This document shows, one piece after another, positions 44,448 through 53,227 of a stretch of DNA of 64,000 nucleotides (position 1 is the stretch's first letter; the number at the start of each line of letters is the position of its first letter). The DNA is taken from assembly GCA_964450955.1 (NCBI GenBank), contig CAYVFI010000002.1, positions 124,001-188,000 on the forward strand, in the 5' to 3' direction. Made by a program: the position numbers and the translations under genes. The notes beneath the pieces were generated by a model. The model had not been told where the DNA came from, did not search any database, and saw only the letters and a program-made list of their open reading frames with translations. This DNA is from CAYNWT01 sp964450955 (GTDB taxonomy: Bacteria > Planctomycetota > Planctomycetia > Planctomycetales > Planctomycetaceae).

Positions 44448-45302
44448 ATGAGCGACAATATCGATCGATTCGAATCGATCTTCAGACGGACAGAACGCGA
44501 ACGTTTTAGCTACGTTGACGTGCCGATTGAATCGATCGCGATCGTCACAGATCTGGACGCTGCGTCGGCGGAAAAAACCAAACAGGGCCTTCTGGAAGTG
44601 CTGCCTCGACTGGAATCGGCCGATGGTTTCCGGTTCATCACCGGCGATCAGTACTCGACCGTCTCAGAGCTCAAGGAACGCGTTGACGCCGAACAAACCG
44701 ATCTCATCGTCACGTACCGCCATCTGCAGGAAGAAGACCTGATACCGCAGCATAGTTTGGGCGTCTACCTGGACGTGCTGACGCAAACAACGTCGATCCC
44801 GGTTCTGGTTCTCCCGGGAACCGCCAAAAAACCAAAGCAAATCAGCGGTCGGGATGCAGACCGCGTGATGGTTGTCGCTGACCACATTACCGGCGATGCA
44901 AGGCTCATTAACTACGGAGTACGGGTCGTCAGAAACGGCGGAACAATCTGGTTCTGCCATGTTGAAGATGACAAAACGTACGAACGCTACATGCACGCGA
45001 TCGAACGCATTCCGGAAATCAACACCGCTGCCGCGCGCGACCTGGTGAAGGATCAATTGTTGCGGGAAGCGTCGTTGTTTATCCAAGACTGCGTGAGAGA
45101 GTTAAAAGAAAAAGGCCCGCGTATCAGTTTTCAGAGCGTTGTCCGGATGGGACATCATCTGAAACAGTACCGAAGCCTGGTTGAAGAAAATCAAATCGAA
45201 TTGGTCGTTATCAATACAAAGGATGACGATCAACTCGCGATGCGCGGGATGGCGTACTCACTGAGTGTCGAAATGACCGAAGTCCCGTTGCTGCTGCTGT
45301 AA
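44448..45302 (+). CDS. Universal-stress-type protein paired with antiporter
   Basis: This 284-residue protein has two alpha/beta halves of about 140 residues, the USP-like layout (VPIESIAIVTDLDAASAEK...; ISFQSVVRMGHHLKQYRSLVEENQIELVVINT). RHLQEEDLIPQHSLGVYLDVLTQTTSIPVLVLPG recalls the conserved end of the first half. The ATP-binding GxxGxxxxS motif is not evident, so it may bind no nucleotide. Its stop lies 15 bp before the NhaD-type antiporter start, suggesting it regulates that transporter. Confidence 0.65.
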   Translation: MSDNIDRFESIFRRTERERFSYVDVPIESIAIVTDLDAASAEKTKQGLLEVLPRLESADGFRFITGDQYSTVSELKERVDAEQTDLIVTYRHLQEEDLIPQHSLGVYLDVLTQTTSIPVLVLPGTAKKPKQISGRDADRVMVVADHITGDARLINYGVRVVRNGGTIWFCHVEDDKTYERYMHAIERIPEINTAAARDLVKDQLLREASLFIQDCVRELKEKGPRISFQSVVRMGHHLKQYRSLVEENQIELVVINTKDDDQLAMRGMAYSLSVEMTEVPLLLL

Positions 45303-45317
45303 TCGGAAGGTTCACGG

Positions 45318-46994
45318 ATGTCGTTGCTGCTGTTGACTGCTGTATTGTTTGCTGCCGGAATGGAACCCGACTATGCAACCGCCGGTGATTCACAAATAAA
45401 AATCGCCGGGCCGATTCACGCGCCGCAGGAACGCGCGGAACGTTCAGGCGAAACCATTGAACTTCAGCACCTGGCGCTGGCGACCAATCCCGTCGCGACC
45501 GGTGGGCTGATGCACCTTGCCTTCGCTGCACCACAGGATCAGTCGGAACCTGACGCCGCCGCCGAACCCGCTGCCGCGAATGAAACCGCACCCGATGCAG
45601 CGGCGGACCAGGAAGACGGGCACCCAAACCACGAGGTCGCCACATGGGTGACGGTGCTGTTTGGATTAATCCTGGTCGCCATGATCGCCGCGCTGGCGTT
45701 CGAGGAAAAAATTCACGCCAAGAAGTCGCTGATTGTTGGTTCGTTTGCGGGCCTGTGTTTGGTGCTGGGAACCATGATCAACCTCATGTCGTTCGGCCAG
45801 GTTCATCTGCCCGACGGTCACGACATCGACATTCCAATTTACATTCCGGTCATCGACTGGGGCGTAATCACAATTATTCTGGGGGCGAGTCTGTTTGTTG
45901 AAGTGACCAGCAAGTCAGGAGTTTTCTCATGGCTGGCTATCATTCTGACGCGGCGCTCAGGCGGTGACCCCTGGTGGTTGCTCATGTACTACGGTGTTTT
46001 GACCGTCGTGTTCTCTGCGGTTCTTAACAACGTGACCGCAATGATAATCATTGGCAGTTTGACCACGGTATCGCTGCGGAAGCTGAACCGGACGGATTTG
46101 CTGCTGGGGTTTCTCATCACGGAAGGCTTGCTCACAAATATTGGTGGTCTGCTGACTTTGATTAGTAGTGTTCCCAATATCATCGTTGGAAACGAAGCCG
46201 GGATTTCCTTCACGCAGTTCTTCTTCGTGGCGGCTCCCTACGTTGCCGTTGCCACCGCCGTCACTTTGGTGATGGCGAAATGGAAATTCGGCATCAAAGG
46301 GCTGAAGACGGACGAAGATAAGACTCAGGCCAAAAAGCTGGTGGAGAGTTTTGATCCGGCTGAGAGCGTGTCGAGTAATCGGTTCTTCTGGTTTTCGGTC
46401 GCAGCATTAGTGTTGTTTATCGCGTGCCTGGCCGGTCAGGCGTACCTGCCATTTGGCCTGAACAAGCTGGGCATGGGCTTTGTGGCCCTGTTCTTCGCGT
46501 GCGGAGTATTGTGGGCGTATCGGCACGAAGTCGATCGGTTCTATGCGGCGGTCGACTGGGATCTACTGGCGTTCTTCGCAGCACTGTTTGTTGTGATCAA
46601 TGTCATGGAACACGCACAGGTTTTGGGAGTGCTGGGCCAGGGTATCGCCGCACTGCTGGAACTTCCGAACCGGTTTGATACGTCGTCTTTACTGGTCAGT
46701 TCTGCCGTGGCGAGTTCTGTAACAGACAACATCCCCTTGGCAGCTATGCTGGCCAAAATTCTTGGAGCCCAGCAAATCCCCACGGAGTCTCCATTTTGGT
46801 GGGCCGTCATTTTCGGAGCCAACCTTGGCGGAAACATTACACCAATCGGATCGGCCTCAACCGTGGTCGCCATGACCATCATCAACCGCCAGAAACTGGG
46901 CCTCACGTTTGTCGATTTCGTAAAAGCCGCGGCCCCATTCGCGGCAGTGCAATTGATTCTGGCAATCGTCTACTTGCTGCTGATCTTCAAGTAA
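45318..46994 (+). CDS. NhaD/ArsB-type Na+/H+ antiporter
   Basis: This 558-residue membrane protein has about 12 hydrophobic segments and the ion-transporter (ArsB/NhaD) motifs VLNNVTAMIIIGSLTTVSL, LITEGLLTNIGGLLTLISSVPNIIVG, VASSVTDNIPLAAMLAKILG and FGANLGGNITPIGSASTVVAM. NhaD proteins exchange Na+ or Li+ for protons; this one also has an extra N-terminal region of about 110 residues with a signal-peptide-like start (LLLLTAVLFAAGM) and an Ala/Asp/Glu-rich linker, so the N-terminus is probably extracytoplasmic. A GGAAGG element precedes the ATG. Ion specificity is unknown. Confidence 0.88.
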   Translation: MSLLLLTAVLFAAGMEPDYATAGDSQIKIAGPIHAPQERAERSGETIELQHLALATNPVATGGLMHLAFAAPQDQSEPDAAAEPAAANETAPDAAADQEDGHPNHEVATWVTVLFGLILVAMIAALAFEEKIHAKKSLIVGSFAGLCLVLGTMINLMSFGQVHLPDGHDIDIPIYIPVIDWGVITIILGASLFVEVTSKSGVFSWLAIILTRRSGGDPWWLLMYYGVLTVVFSAVLNNVTAMIIIGSLTTVSLRKLNRTDLLLGFLITEGLLTNIGGLLTLISSVPNIIVGNEAGISFTQFFFVAAPYVAVATAVTLVMAKWKFGIKGLKTDEDKTQAKKLVESFDPAESVSSNRFFWFSVAALVLFIACLAGQAYLPFGLNKLGMGFVALFFACGVLWAYRHEVDRFYAAVDWDLLAFFAALFVVINVMEHAQVLGVLGQGIAALLELPNRFDTSSLLVSSAVASSVTDNIPLAAMLAKILGAQQIPTESPFWWAVIFGANLGGNITPIGSASTVVAMTIINRQKLGLTFVDFVKAAAPFAAVQLILAIVYLLLIFK

Positions 46995-47289
46995 CCCCGA
47001 CCGTAGCACCAACGTACGCATCAATCCGCATCACTTAGTAGACCCCAAGTGTTACCCGTGTCCCGGCTTATGTGTTACCCATGTCCTGACACCAATCGCT
47101 GAAGCCGGTACTACGAACACCAGGCTGAACCAGATCGTTACGCGTACCAATGGGACAGGCCGCTGCGCATTGCTTGGCCGCTGCGCATTGCCTGGCTGCT
47201 GCGCATCGCCTGGCTGCTGCGCATTGCCTGGCCGATCCGGACGACGCCGTTGGTCAGTCGGTCTCTACATCGGGCTCTTGCCAGAGCGA
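46995..47289. other. Intergenic region with IS-like direct repeats and tandem repeat
   Basis: No supported gene. GTGTTACCC-GTGTCC and GTGTTACCC-ATGTCC are near-identical repeats about 24 bp apart (47048-47087), similar to ends of transposon-like elements I know in planctomycetes. The 18-bp tandem repeat described separately lies at 47160-47231. Confidence 0.45.
47160..47231 (+). repeat. Four tandem copies of an 18-bp unit
   Basis: Unit CCGCTGCGCATTGCTTGG and three near-identical copies (CCGCTGCGCATTGCCTGG, CTGCTGCGCATCGCCTGG, CTGCTGCGCATTGCCTGG) run without gaps, followed by a degenerate half. The unit length is a multiple of three, but no protein is supported here. Confidence 0.85.
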
Positions 47290-47472
47290 CTAAGCGGCTG
47301 TGCTTGGAACCTGAGCAATCACGCACAGTCCGTTGATCATCGTGATGGCCGCGTCGATACCTTCGGCTTCAAGTTGTTCGACTGTGGCTCGGGCCACTTC
47401 CATCGTGGGATAGGTCCCGATAAGTTCCCAGTCACCCTGACGTCCGGTTCCGTTCCAGTTTCCAACCTTCAT
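47290..47472 (-). CDS. Small DUF2007-like protein
   Basis: This 60-residue protein (WELIGTYPTMEVARATVEQLEAEGIDAAITM) resembles the DUF2007/putative signal-transducing domain, a small alpha/beta fold. The ATG at 47472 is chosen; a longer frame to 47574 is rich in Arg and Gly and looks non-conserved. It lies between the antiporter gene and the ABC transporter genes with no same-strand partner. Confidence 0.6.
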   Translation of the reverse strand: MKVGNWNGTGRQGDWELIGTYPTMEVARATVEQLEAEGIDAAITMINGLCVIAQVPSTAA

Positions 47473-47917
47473 GGTTTCGCTCGCATAATTGAGTTCGTTT
47501 TCTAACGCGATCAGTTTCCTGCGTCGGCCGCGGCCGAAGGACTGTCGTCCCCCTGGCGAGCAACTGCTAAGCAACTGATGCGCCTTTTCTTAAACATGCG
47601 TGCAATTTCGTGGAAGACCGGCAGGATTGGCGATTTTATTGAGCCGTAGCGTGGTAGAATCCCAACAACCACGCACCACCGTCAAAACCCCGCCTGCTGA
47701 CGGTGCGTTGTTGTGACGATTCTTTGGGCACTCCCGCATCAGACAAGGCAATCAAAAAGGGAGAACCAGGACTCTGGTTGGTGACCTGGGTTACACTGCC
47801 GAAGAGCTTTGCAGTTCGACCAAGCAGTCCCGGCTGTTTTGTCGTAGTCTCGCCTAGACACCGAGCTCGCCGATACACCGACGTGACGCCCAAGTAACAG
47901 CACCAAGCCGGACCTCC
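47473..47917. other. Intergenic region before the ABC transporter genes
   Basis: No supported gene. It contains an imperfect hairpin (47665-47716: CAACAAC...ACCGTCA / TGACGGTGCGTTGTTG). The promoter of the ABC operon should be here, but no clear boxes are seen. Confidence 0.45.
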
Positions 47918-48679
47918 ATGATTCGCGTTCTTAATCTCCGTCGAACCTTTCCGGGCAGTGACGACGAATTCGTGGCAGTTGATCGGCTGTCGTTTGAAGT
48001 GCCCGGTGGCGAAATCTACGGGCTGCTGGGGCCAAACGGAGCCGGCAAGACAACCACGCTGCGGATGATTCTGGGACTATTAAAACCCACATCGGGCGAC
48101 GCAGAAGTGGGTGGCTTCACGGTGTCAACCAACGCTGACGAAATCAAACGGCGTGTCGGACTTGTGTCATCAAGCGCCGGGCTTTACCAGTGGCTCACGC
48201 CCAGGGAGACCCTTCGGTTTTTTGGAGATCTGTACGGAGTCTCCCGTGAGGTTTGTTTGGAACGCAGCGAACGCCTCAAAGATCTGCTGGATCTTACTCG
48301 CTTCTACGACCAGCGCTGTTCGACACTCAGCACCGGGCAAAAACAACGAGTCAACCTGGCTCGTGCGTTGATGCACGATCCTCCGGTGATGCTGATGGAC
48401 GAACCGACTCGCGGGCTGGACGTGGTGGGCGGCAAAGTCATTTTTGATTACATCGAACATCTGCGCGAAGCTGGCAAAGCGGTGATCGTCTGCACGCATC
48501 GATTGGACGAAGCCGAACGCCTGTGCGATCGCTTCGGGCTGCTGTTCCGCGGGAAGATTCGATACGAAGGCACACTTGATGAAGTCAGAGCTGCGGCGGG
48601 AGCCGAATCGTTGACGGATATCTTTCTTGAGTTGCTGGCTGCTGGCAGTGAAGCTGCGGCGGAGGGTTCAAACGCATGA
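47918..48679 (+). CDS. ABC transporter ATP-binding protein (NatA/ABC-2 type)
   Basis: This 253-residue ATPase has Walker A GLLGPNGAGKTTTLRMI, Q-loop GLVSSSAGLYQWLTPRETL, signature LSTGQKQRVNLARAL, Walker B PPVMLMDEPTRGLDVVGG and the H-loop VIVCTHRLDEAERLCDRFG. It starts at ATG 47918 and overlaps the next gene by four bases (ATGA at 48676), so it powers the following permease. The pair resembles NatAB or drug/Na+ export systems; the cargo is unknown. Confidence 0.92.
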   Translation: MIRVLNLRRTFPGSDDEFVAVDRLSFEVPGGEIYGLLGPNGAGKTTTLRMILGLLKPTSGDAEVGGFTVSTNADEIKRRVGLVSSSAGLYQWLTPRETLRFFGDLYGVSREVCLERSERLKDLLDLTRFYDQRCSTLSTGQKQRVNLARALMHDPPVMLMDEPTRGLDVVGGKVIFDYIEHLREAGKAVIVCTHRLDEAERLCDRFGLLFRGKIRYEGTLDEVRAAAGAESLTDIFLELLAAGSEAAAEGSNA

Positions 48680-50859
48680 ACGCTCTGAAACCGACTTCGA
48701 AATTCCGGCAGTTCACCCGTCTTGCCATTAAAGAACTCCGCGAGATCCTGCGCGATCGACGGACTATCATCACGTTGGTGTTGATGCCGTTGTTTTTGTA
48801 TCCGCTGTTGGGCGGCGTCGTGCAGAAGGTTTTGCTGTCCAACATCACACGCATGAGCGGCGGGCCGGTCTACATTCTGGGCTTTGAGTCCGAACGCGAC
48901 ATGGCAAGATTCACCGTCTTCACCGGGATGAGTCAAACTACGATCGCCAAAACCAAAGGCGAAGACGGAAAGCAGGGCCCGGACGTTTCACCGGAAGATG
49001 CCGTTAAGCAAATGCTTGGCCAGGAGGCAGAACCGACGTTTGAGGCCAGGTTCCCGCAGGGTGAAGACGAAATCGATCTGGACAAACTCGCCGCAGATCG
49101 GGTGATCGATGTTGGTGTCCGGTTTGTGCGGGAAGCTGGTTCCCGACGTAGCCCGGTTAGGCTGGAACTTGTCTACCAGTCGGGTTCGAAGTTCACCAAA
49201 GATGCCCTGACGTTTTTAAAGCAACGGATTGCCCAGGCCAATATTTCGAAGCTGGTGGAATCATCTGATCGGGACTCCGCGCCGATTGTGATTCGTGAAA
49301 AGAAGGTCGATCCGCTGCGGCAATCGACGTTTTCGCTGGTCACATTCATCCCACTGGCACTCATCCTGATGACAGTGACCGGCGCGGTTTACCCGGCGAT
49401 AGACCTGACCGCGGGCGAACGCGAACGCGGCACTTTGGAAACACTCATCGCTGCCCCCGTGTCTCGCATGGGTTTGCTGATGGCCAAGTTTGTCGCGGTC
49501 TTGACCGTCGCCATGCTCACGGCGCTCATTAACCTGTTGGCGATGCTCATCACGCTGTACGCCATTGGCATGGACAAAGCCGTCTTCGGCTCGGGCGGAA
49601 TTGATGCATCGACCGTTGGCACAGTCATCGCTTTGCTGTTTGTGTTCGCCGGATTTTTCTCAGCCGTTTTGCTAAGCGTCACCAGTTTTGCGAGAAGCTT
49701 CAAAGAAGCTCAGGCCTATTTGATTCCGCTGATGTTGGTGTCGCTCACACCGGGCATTTTCAGTTTGATGCCGGATATCCAGCTGAACGCATTGCTGGCC
49801 ATCGTTCCGCTGGTCAATGTGGTTCTGGCCGCGCGTGACGTGTTGTTGGGGACCATCGACCCCACTTTGCTGGCGATCGCGATGGCATCGACAGTGGTCT
49901 ACGGATTGCTGGCCATGGTCATCGCGACCCGCGTGTTCGGGACGGACGCCATTCTGTATGGCAGTGATGGAACGTGGAGCGACCTGATTCGCCGACCGAC
50001 GCAAGCCACAGATTACCCGCTGGTATCGACGGGCGTGCTTTGCCTGGTCGTGATGGTTCCGGCGTTCATGGTTGTGTCGGCTGCTGCGGGGCGAATAACC
50101 GACATCACACTACAAACGCGGCTTGTGCTGACCATGCTGGTGCAGTCGTTGTTTGTGCTGGTTCCATTCCTGTTTGTGTGGTGGAACCGATACCGGCCAC
50201 AAAACGCGTTTAGTCTGTTCGCTCCAAAACCAATGGCGATCGTGGGAGCCCTGTTTCTGGCGGTATCGATGTGGCCTTTTGCCTACGAACTCACCGCGCT
50301 GGTCGCCGGGGCAGACCGGCAATCTGAACTCTACAAAATGTTCGCGCCGATGAAGGAAGAGATCATGTCGATCTCACTACCACTGCGGCTGCTAGCGCTG
50401 GCTTTGGTTCCGGCTGTCTGTGAAGAGTGGTTTTTTCGGGGCATATTGTTGAGTTCGTTGTTGGGGGAACGGCACCAAAATCGTCGCAGGCGCGCGATTG
50501 CCGTGGTGACGACGGCCGCGTTGTTTGCCGCGTTCCATGTATTGGTTCAGGACAAGTTGTTCTTCGAACGCTTCCTGCCAAGCTGCCTGATGGGATTGGT
50601 GCTCGGATGGGTTTGCGTGACGACCCGCAGCCTGCTGCCTGGCATTGTTCTGCATTCGGTGCACAACGGTCTGTTGTTGGCGTCCGGCAATTTCGAAGAC
50701 GAACTAAGCAAACTGGGGCTGGGCATGGAGAACCAGCAGCATCTCCCCGCGCAGTGGATTGGCGGCGCCGCAGTTGTTGCGCTAGTGGGCTTCGCGATCA
50801 TGTGGTTTGGACGCAGTAAGAACGAGGTCCCTGAACCGACCAAAGTCGTAACCGACTGA
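48676..50859 (+). CDS. ABC-2 permease fused to CPBP intramembrane protease
   Basis: This 727-residue protein begins like a NatB/ABC-2 permease (RLAIKELREILRDRRTIITLVLMPLFLYPLLGG) with an extracytoplasmic loop and a first set of membrane segments (LVTFIPLALILMTVTGAVYPAIDLTAGERERGTLETLIAAPVSR). The C-terminal 200 residues are a CPBP (CAAX/ABI) domain with the catalytic EEWFFRGILLSSLLG, FAAFHVL and LPGIVLHSVHNGLLLA motifs. The permease needs the ATPase encoded four bases upstream. The fused protease may process or sense the transported peptide or a lipidated protein; this is inference. Confidence 0.88.
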   Translation: MNALKPTSKFRQFTRLAIKELREILRDRRTIITLVLMPLFLYPLLGGVVQKVLLSNITRMSGGPVYILGFESERDMARFTVFTGMSQTTIAKTKGEDGKQGPDVSPEDAVKQMLGQEAEPTFEARFPQGEDEIDLDKLAADRVIDVGVRFVREAGSRRSPVRLELVYQSGSKFTKDALTFLKQRIAQANISKLVESSDRDSAPIVIREKKVDPLRQSTFSLVTFIPLALILMTVTGAVYPAIDLTAGERERGTLETLIAAPVSRMGLLMAKFVAVLTVAMLTALINLLAMLITLYAIGMDKAVFGSGGIDASTVGTVIALLFVFAGFFSAVLLSVTSFARSFKEAQAYLIPLMLVSLTPGIFSLMPDIQLNALLAIVPLVNVVLAARDVLLGTIDPTLLAIAMASTVVYGLLAMVIATRVFGTDAILYGSDGTWSDLIRRPTQATDYPLVSTGVLCLVVMVPAFMVVSAAAGRITDITLQTRLVLTMLVQSLFVLVPFLFVWWNRYRPQNAFSLFAPKPMAIVGALFLAVSMWPFAYELTALVAGADRQSELYKMFAPMKEEIMSISLPLRLLALALVPAVCEEWFFRGILLSSLLGERHQNRRRRAIAVVTTAALFAAFHVLVQDKLFFERFLPSCLMGLVLGWVCVTTRSLLPGIVLHSVHNGLLLASGNFEDELSKLGLGMENQQHLPAQWIGGAAVVALVGFAIMWFGRSKNEVPEPTKVVTD

Positions 50860-50903
50860 GGCCCTTCAATCGGTCGGTCGCCACGAGGTGTGAAGAAATT
50901 ACC

Positions 50904-50955
50904 GGTGAGGATCGATTGCCCGATGAGGATCGATTGCCCGATGAGGATCGATTGG
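50904..50955 (+). repeat. Short tandem repeat of an 18-bp unit
   Basis: GAGGATCGATTGCCCGAT occurs in two full copies and a partial third (GAGGATCGATTG) in the gap before the PQQ-propeller gene end. It has no protein support. Confidence 0.75.
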
Positions 50956-51025
50956 TTTCGGGGTCGACTGCTTGCCGGCAATTGATTTGCGAATACCCCG
51001 AAAGCAACGGAGTCGCGAGCCCGCG

Positions 51026-52972
51026 CTACTGAGCCACCAGTAACTTCAAACTGTTGGCCGTTGAAACCGTGACCATATTGCCGTGCGATTTCAGGTTCCC
51101 ACCGGCAATCGAAAGTGACTGGCGAACCGCGTTGCCTGTCCGTACGTCGCGAACTTCAATCCGTTCTCGCGTTGGGAACAGCAGCGTGCTTCCTGAAACC
51201 GCTGCCGAGCCATATCCGAAATTCACGGGCGAATACCGCGGGCCGCCCCACGCAAGGTCGCCTGACGCAGCAACCAACCCCCAGGGCGCGCGGCCGGAGA
51301 GGACGACGACGCCTGCGTGGACTCCGACCACTGACTGAACCCGATCGGGCACCGCGCGTTGCCAGGCAAGTTCGCCAGTGTGTTCACGGATAGCCATCAC
51401 GCTATCAGAATCCGGTGGCGCCGCGTACACAAAACCGTGTTCGGCAACGGCGGACTGACCAACAAACAACCCGGTGGCAGGCTCGACGCGGTCGTAGGTG
51501 CGAGCCCACTGCATGCGTCCACCGTGCGTCAGCGCGAAAATGACGCCGTTATCTGTTGGCACGATGACATGCTGCGAACTGACTACCGGGCGAACGCTGG
51601 TAACCTTCGACGCTGATTCGGGTGGTTCATCCAATCCGCCACAAAGCTGACGTTTCCACAAGACGGTTCCATGTTCCAGGTTGAGGCACACAAGGCTTAG
51701 TGAGCTTTTCGGTGGCGATGTACGAACCACAATGAAGCAGCGGTCGCCCCATGCCACGGGCGGCGATTCGAACTCACTCTGTTCGACAAGTTCCGACGCC
51801 ACGACGCGCCACAGAACTTTGCCCTGTCGGCGTTTCACGTCCACACACACGACCGCATTGCTGGTCGCAGCGTCAATCCGTCGGCCGCCATGACTGGTGA
51901 CAGGCGAACCCAGGCGAACCAACAACCGCCCGTCGGCCAACACTGGTTCGAAGTGCGGCACACCAACCGCCTGTGCGACACGCAGCGGTTGGTTCTCTTG
52001 CAAGACTACGGTGTCGGGTTCGCCCGTCCACAGGTTGAATCCGTTGTGTGTGTGCAAGGCGAACAGGCTCTGCCCGTCAGAAAAGAACACGCCGGTGCCG
52101 TCCATGGCCGGCGTCGCGGCAAGCACTGACTGCTCACGGAAAGATGGGTGAAGTTTGGAATCGATCTCGCGAGGAAAGATTCGATGACCCAGCCGCCGCG
52201 ACCAGACTTGTCGCCAGACCGTCGCCGGCTTCGAAGCTTCTGACTTGTTCCATCGATCGCTGGCCGCCTCCTCGCGCAGCAGTTCTGACAGAACCCCGAC
52301 CTTGCCCGAGATCGCGCCGCGTTCTGTCGGGAACTCCTTCACGAACACATCAAGCTCACGCCACGCAAAAGCGGTGTCTCCCATCGCCAGTCGACACAAC
52401 ACCAACCGCGCAGCGATTTCAGCCGGTGGCACCACTGATCCGGAATACTGCAGCTCGCTGGGGCGCTTGCGGGGCAACAACCGCCGCCAATATTCGTAAG
52501 CCAGCCCCGGTTCATCATCGCGCCACGCCAATTGACCGAGCTTCAACAACGACTCGTCAGCGGCCGTGCTGTTGGGGCGTTCAAAAAGAATGCGGCGGAA
52601 CTGATTGACCTCACCCGCGCGGGCCCGCGATAGCCATTGGTTTGCGGTTCGGTCAATCTCCGTGCGGTACCGCTTTAGATTTTCATCGTTGAGACGGCGA
52701 ATAACGTTCTGGCAGAGCTGTCGAACGGAAACGTGCCGGTGTCGGGAGATTCTGGCCAGCGTATCGCCGTCGGTTCGGATGATTTGCTGGAGGAACCCGA
52801 CCGCGTCCATTGCCTGGTCGTCTGCGATTTGCTGTTCAGCATTCGCAATCCGCGCCGAGACGGTTCGGTTCTCGTCAAATACAGCGACTGGTAGCTGAGC
52901 CACGGCGGGGCGGGCACAGAAACATCCAACGACAATCAAGATCAGGATGTGTCGTCCCGTAACCAAGTTCAC
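51026..52972 (-). CDS. Secreted PQQ-type beta-propeller protein
   Basis: This 648-residue protein has a signal peptide (ILILIVVGCFCARPAVAQ). The N-terminal 200 residues form a helical domain (ARIANAEQQIADDQAMDAVGFLQQIIR, AADESLLKLGQLAWRDDEPGLAYEYWRR), resembling TPR-like repeats. The rest is a PQQ-type propeller with repeats such as GVFFSDGQSLFALHTHNGFNLWTG, VSSQHVIVPTDNGVIFALTHGGRMQW and GFVYAAPPDSDSVMAIREHTGELAWQR. It is a non-catalytic-looking propeller (no dehydrogenase cofactor motif). GTG 52972 overlaps the stop of the small membrane gene upstream. Confidence 0.8.
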   Translation of the reverse strand: MNLVTGRHILILIVVGCFCARPAVAQLPVAVFDENRTVSARIANAEQQIADDQAMDAVGFLQQIIRTDGDTLARISRHRHVSVRQLCQNVIRRLNDENLKRYRTEIDRTANQWLSRARAGEVNQFRRILFERPNSTAADESLLKLGQLAWRDDEPGLAYEYWRRLLPRKRPSELQYSGSVVPPAEIAARLVLCRLAMGDTAFAWRELDVFVKEFPTERGAISGKVGVLSELLREEAASDRWNKSEASKPATVWRQVWSRRLGHRIFPREIDSKLHPSFREQSVLAATPAMDGTGVFFSDGQSLFALHTHNGFNLWTGEPDTVVLQENQPLRVAQAVGVPHFEPVLADGRLLVRLGSPVTSHGGRRIDAATSNAVVCVDVKRRQGKVLWRVVASELVEQSEFESPPVAWGDRCFIVVRTSPPKSSLSLVCLNLEHGTVLWKRQLCGGLDEPPESASKVTSVRPVVSSQHVIVPTDNGVIFALTHGGRMQWARTYDRVEPATGLFVGQSAVAEHGFVYAAPPDSDSVMAIREHTGELAWQRAVPDRVQSVVGVHAGVVVLSGRAPWGLVAASGDLAWGGPRYSPVNFGYGSAAVSGSTLLFPTRERIEVRDVRTGNAVRQSLSIAGGNLKSHGNMVTVSTANSLKLLVAQ

Positions 52973-53133
52973 GACTCACGCAGTTGTGTGCCAAGCGTAA
53001 ACACAATCAGTCCGATGACGAGACTGGCTGGCATGACGATTAGCGGGATACCAAACAGTAACTGCCACAAGACCAACACGGGCAACGTGGCGAGCACGAT
53101 GAACTGAAGAAATAGTCCGAGATGATGTTTCAT
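52969..53133 (-). CDS. 54-residue membrane protein coupled to the propeller gene
   Basis: The frame reads MKHHLGLFLQFIVLATLPVL, then VLWQLLFGIPLIVMPASLVI and GLIVFTLGTQLRES. It is almost entirely hydrophobic, with two likely transmembrane helices. The stop overlaps the propeller GTG (GTGA), so the two are translated together. I recall similar short proteins in planctomycetes. Function is unknown; a membrane partner for the propeller protein is plausible. Confidence 0.75.
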   Translation of the reverse strand: MKHHLGLFLQFIVLATLPVLVLWQLLFGIPLIVMPASLVIGLIVFTLGTQLRES

Positions 53134-53164
53134 CAGATGGCCTCACAGGATGAATGCCCCAGAA

Positions 53165-53194
53165 TGAAAACAGCCCTCGCAAATCGCAAGGGCT
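53165..53194 (-). terminator. Terminator after the cupredoxin-like gene
   Basis: On the minus strand AGCCCT...AGGGCT (53194-53172) with additional GC pairing is followed by GTTTTC. It lies 34 bp past the stop of the gene at 53228. Confidence 0.5.
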
Positions 53195-53227
53195 GGAATC
53201 AGCTTATCGGCCGCATGTGAGCCTATT

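Noticed and set aside
47636..47893. A minus-strand 85-codon frame in the gap before the ABC genes
   Set aside because: Low-complexity with no homology pattern and no ribosome binding site; the region has a hairpin instead.
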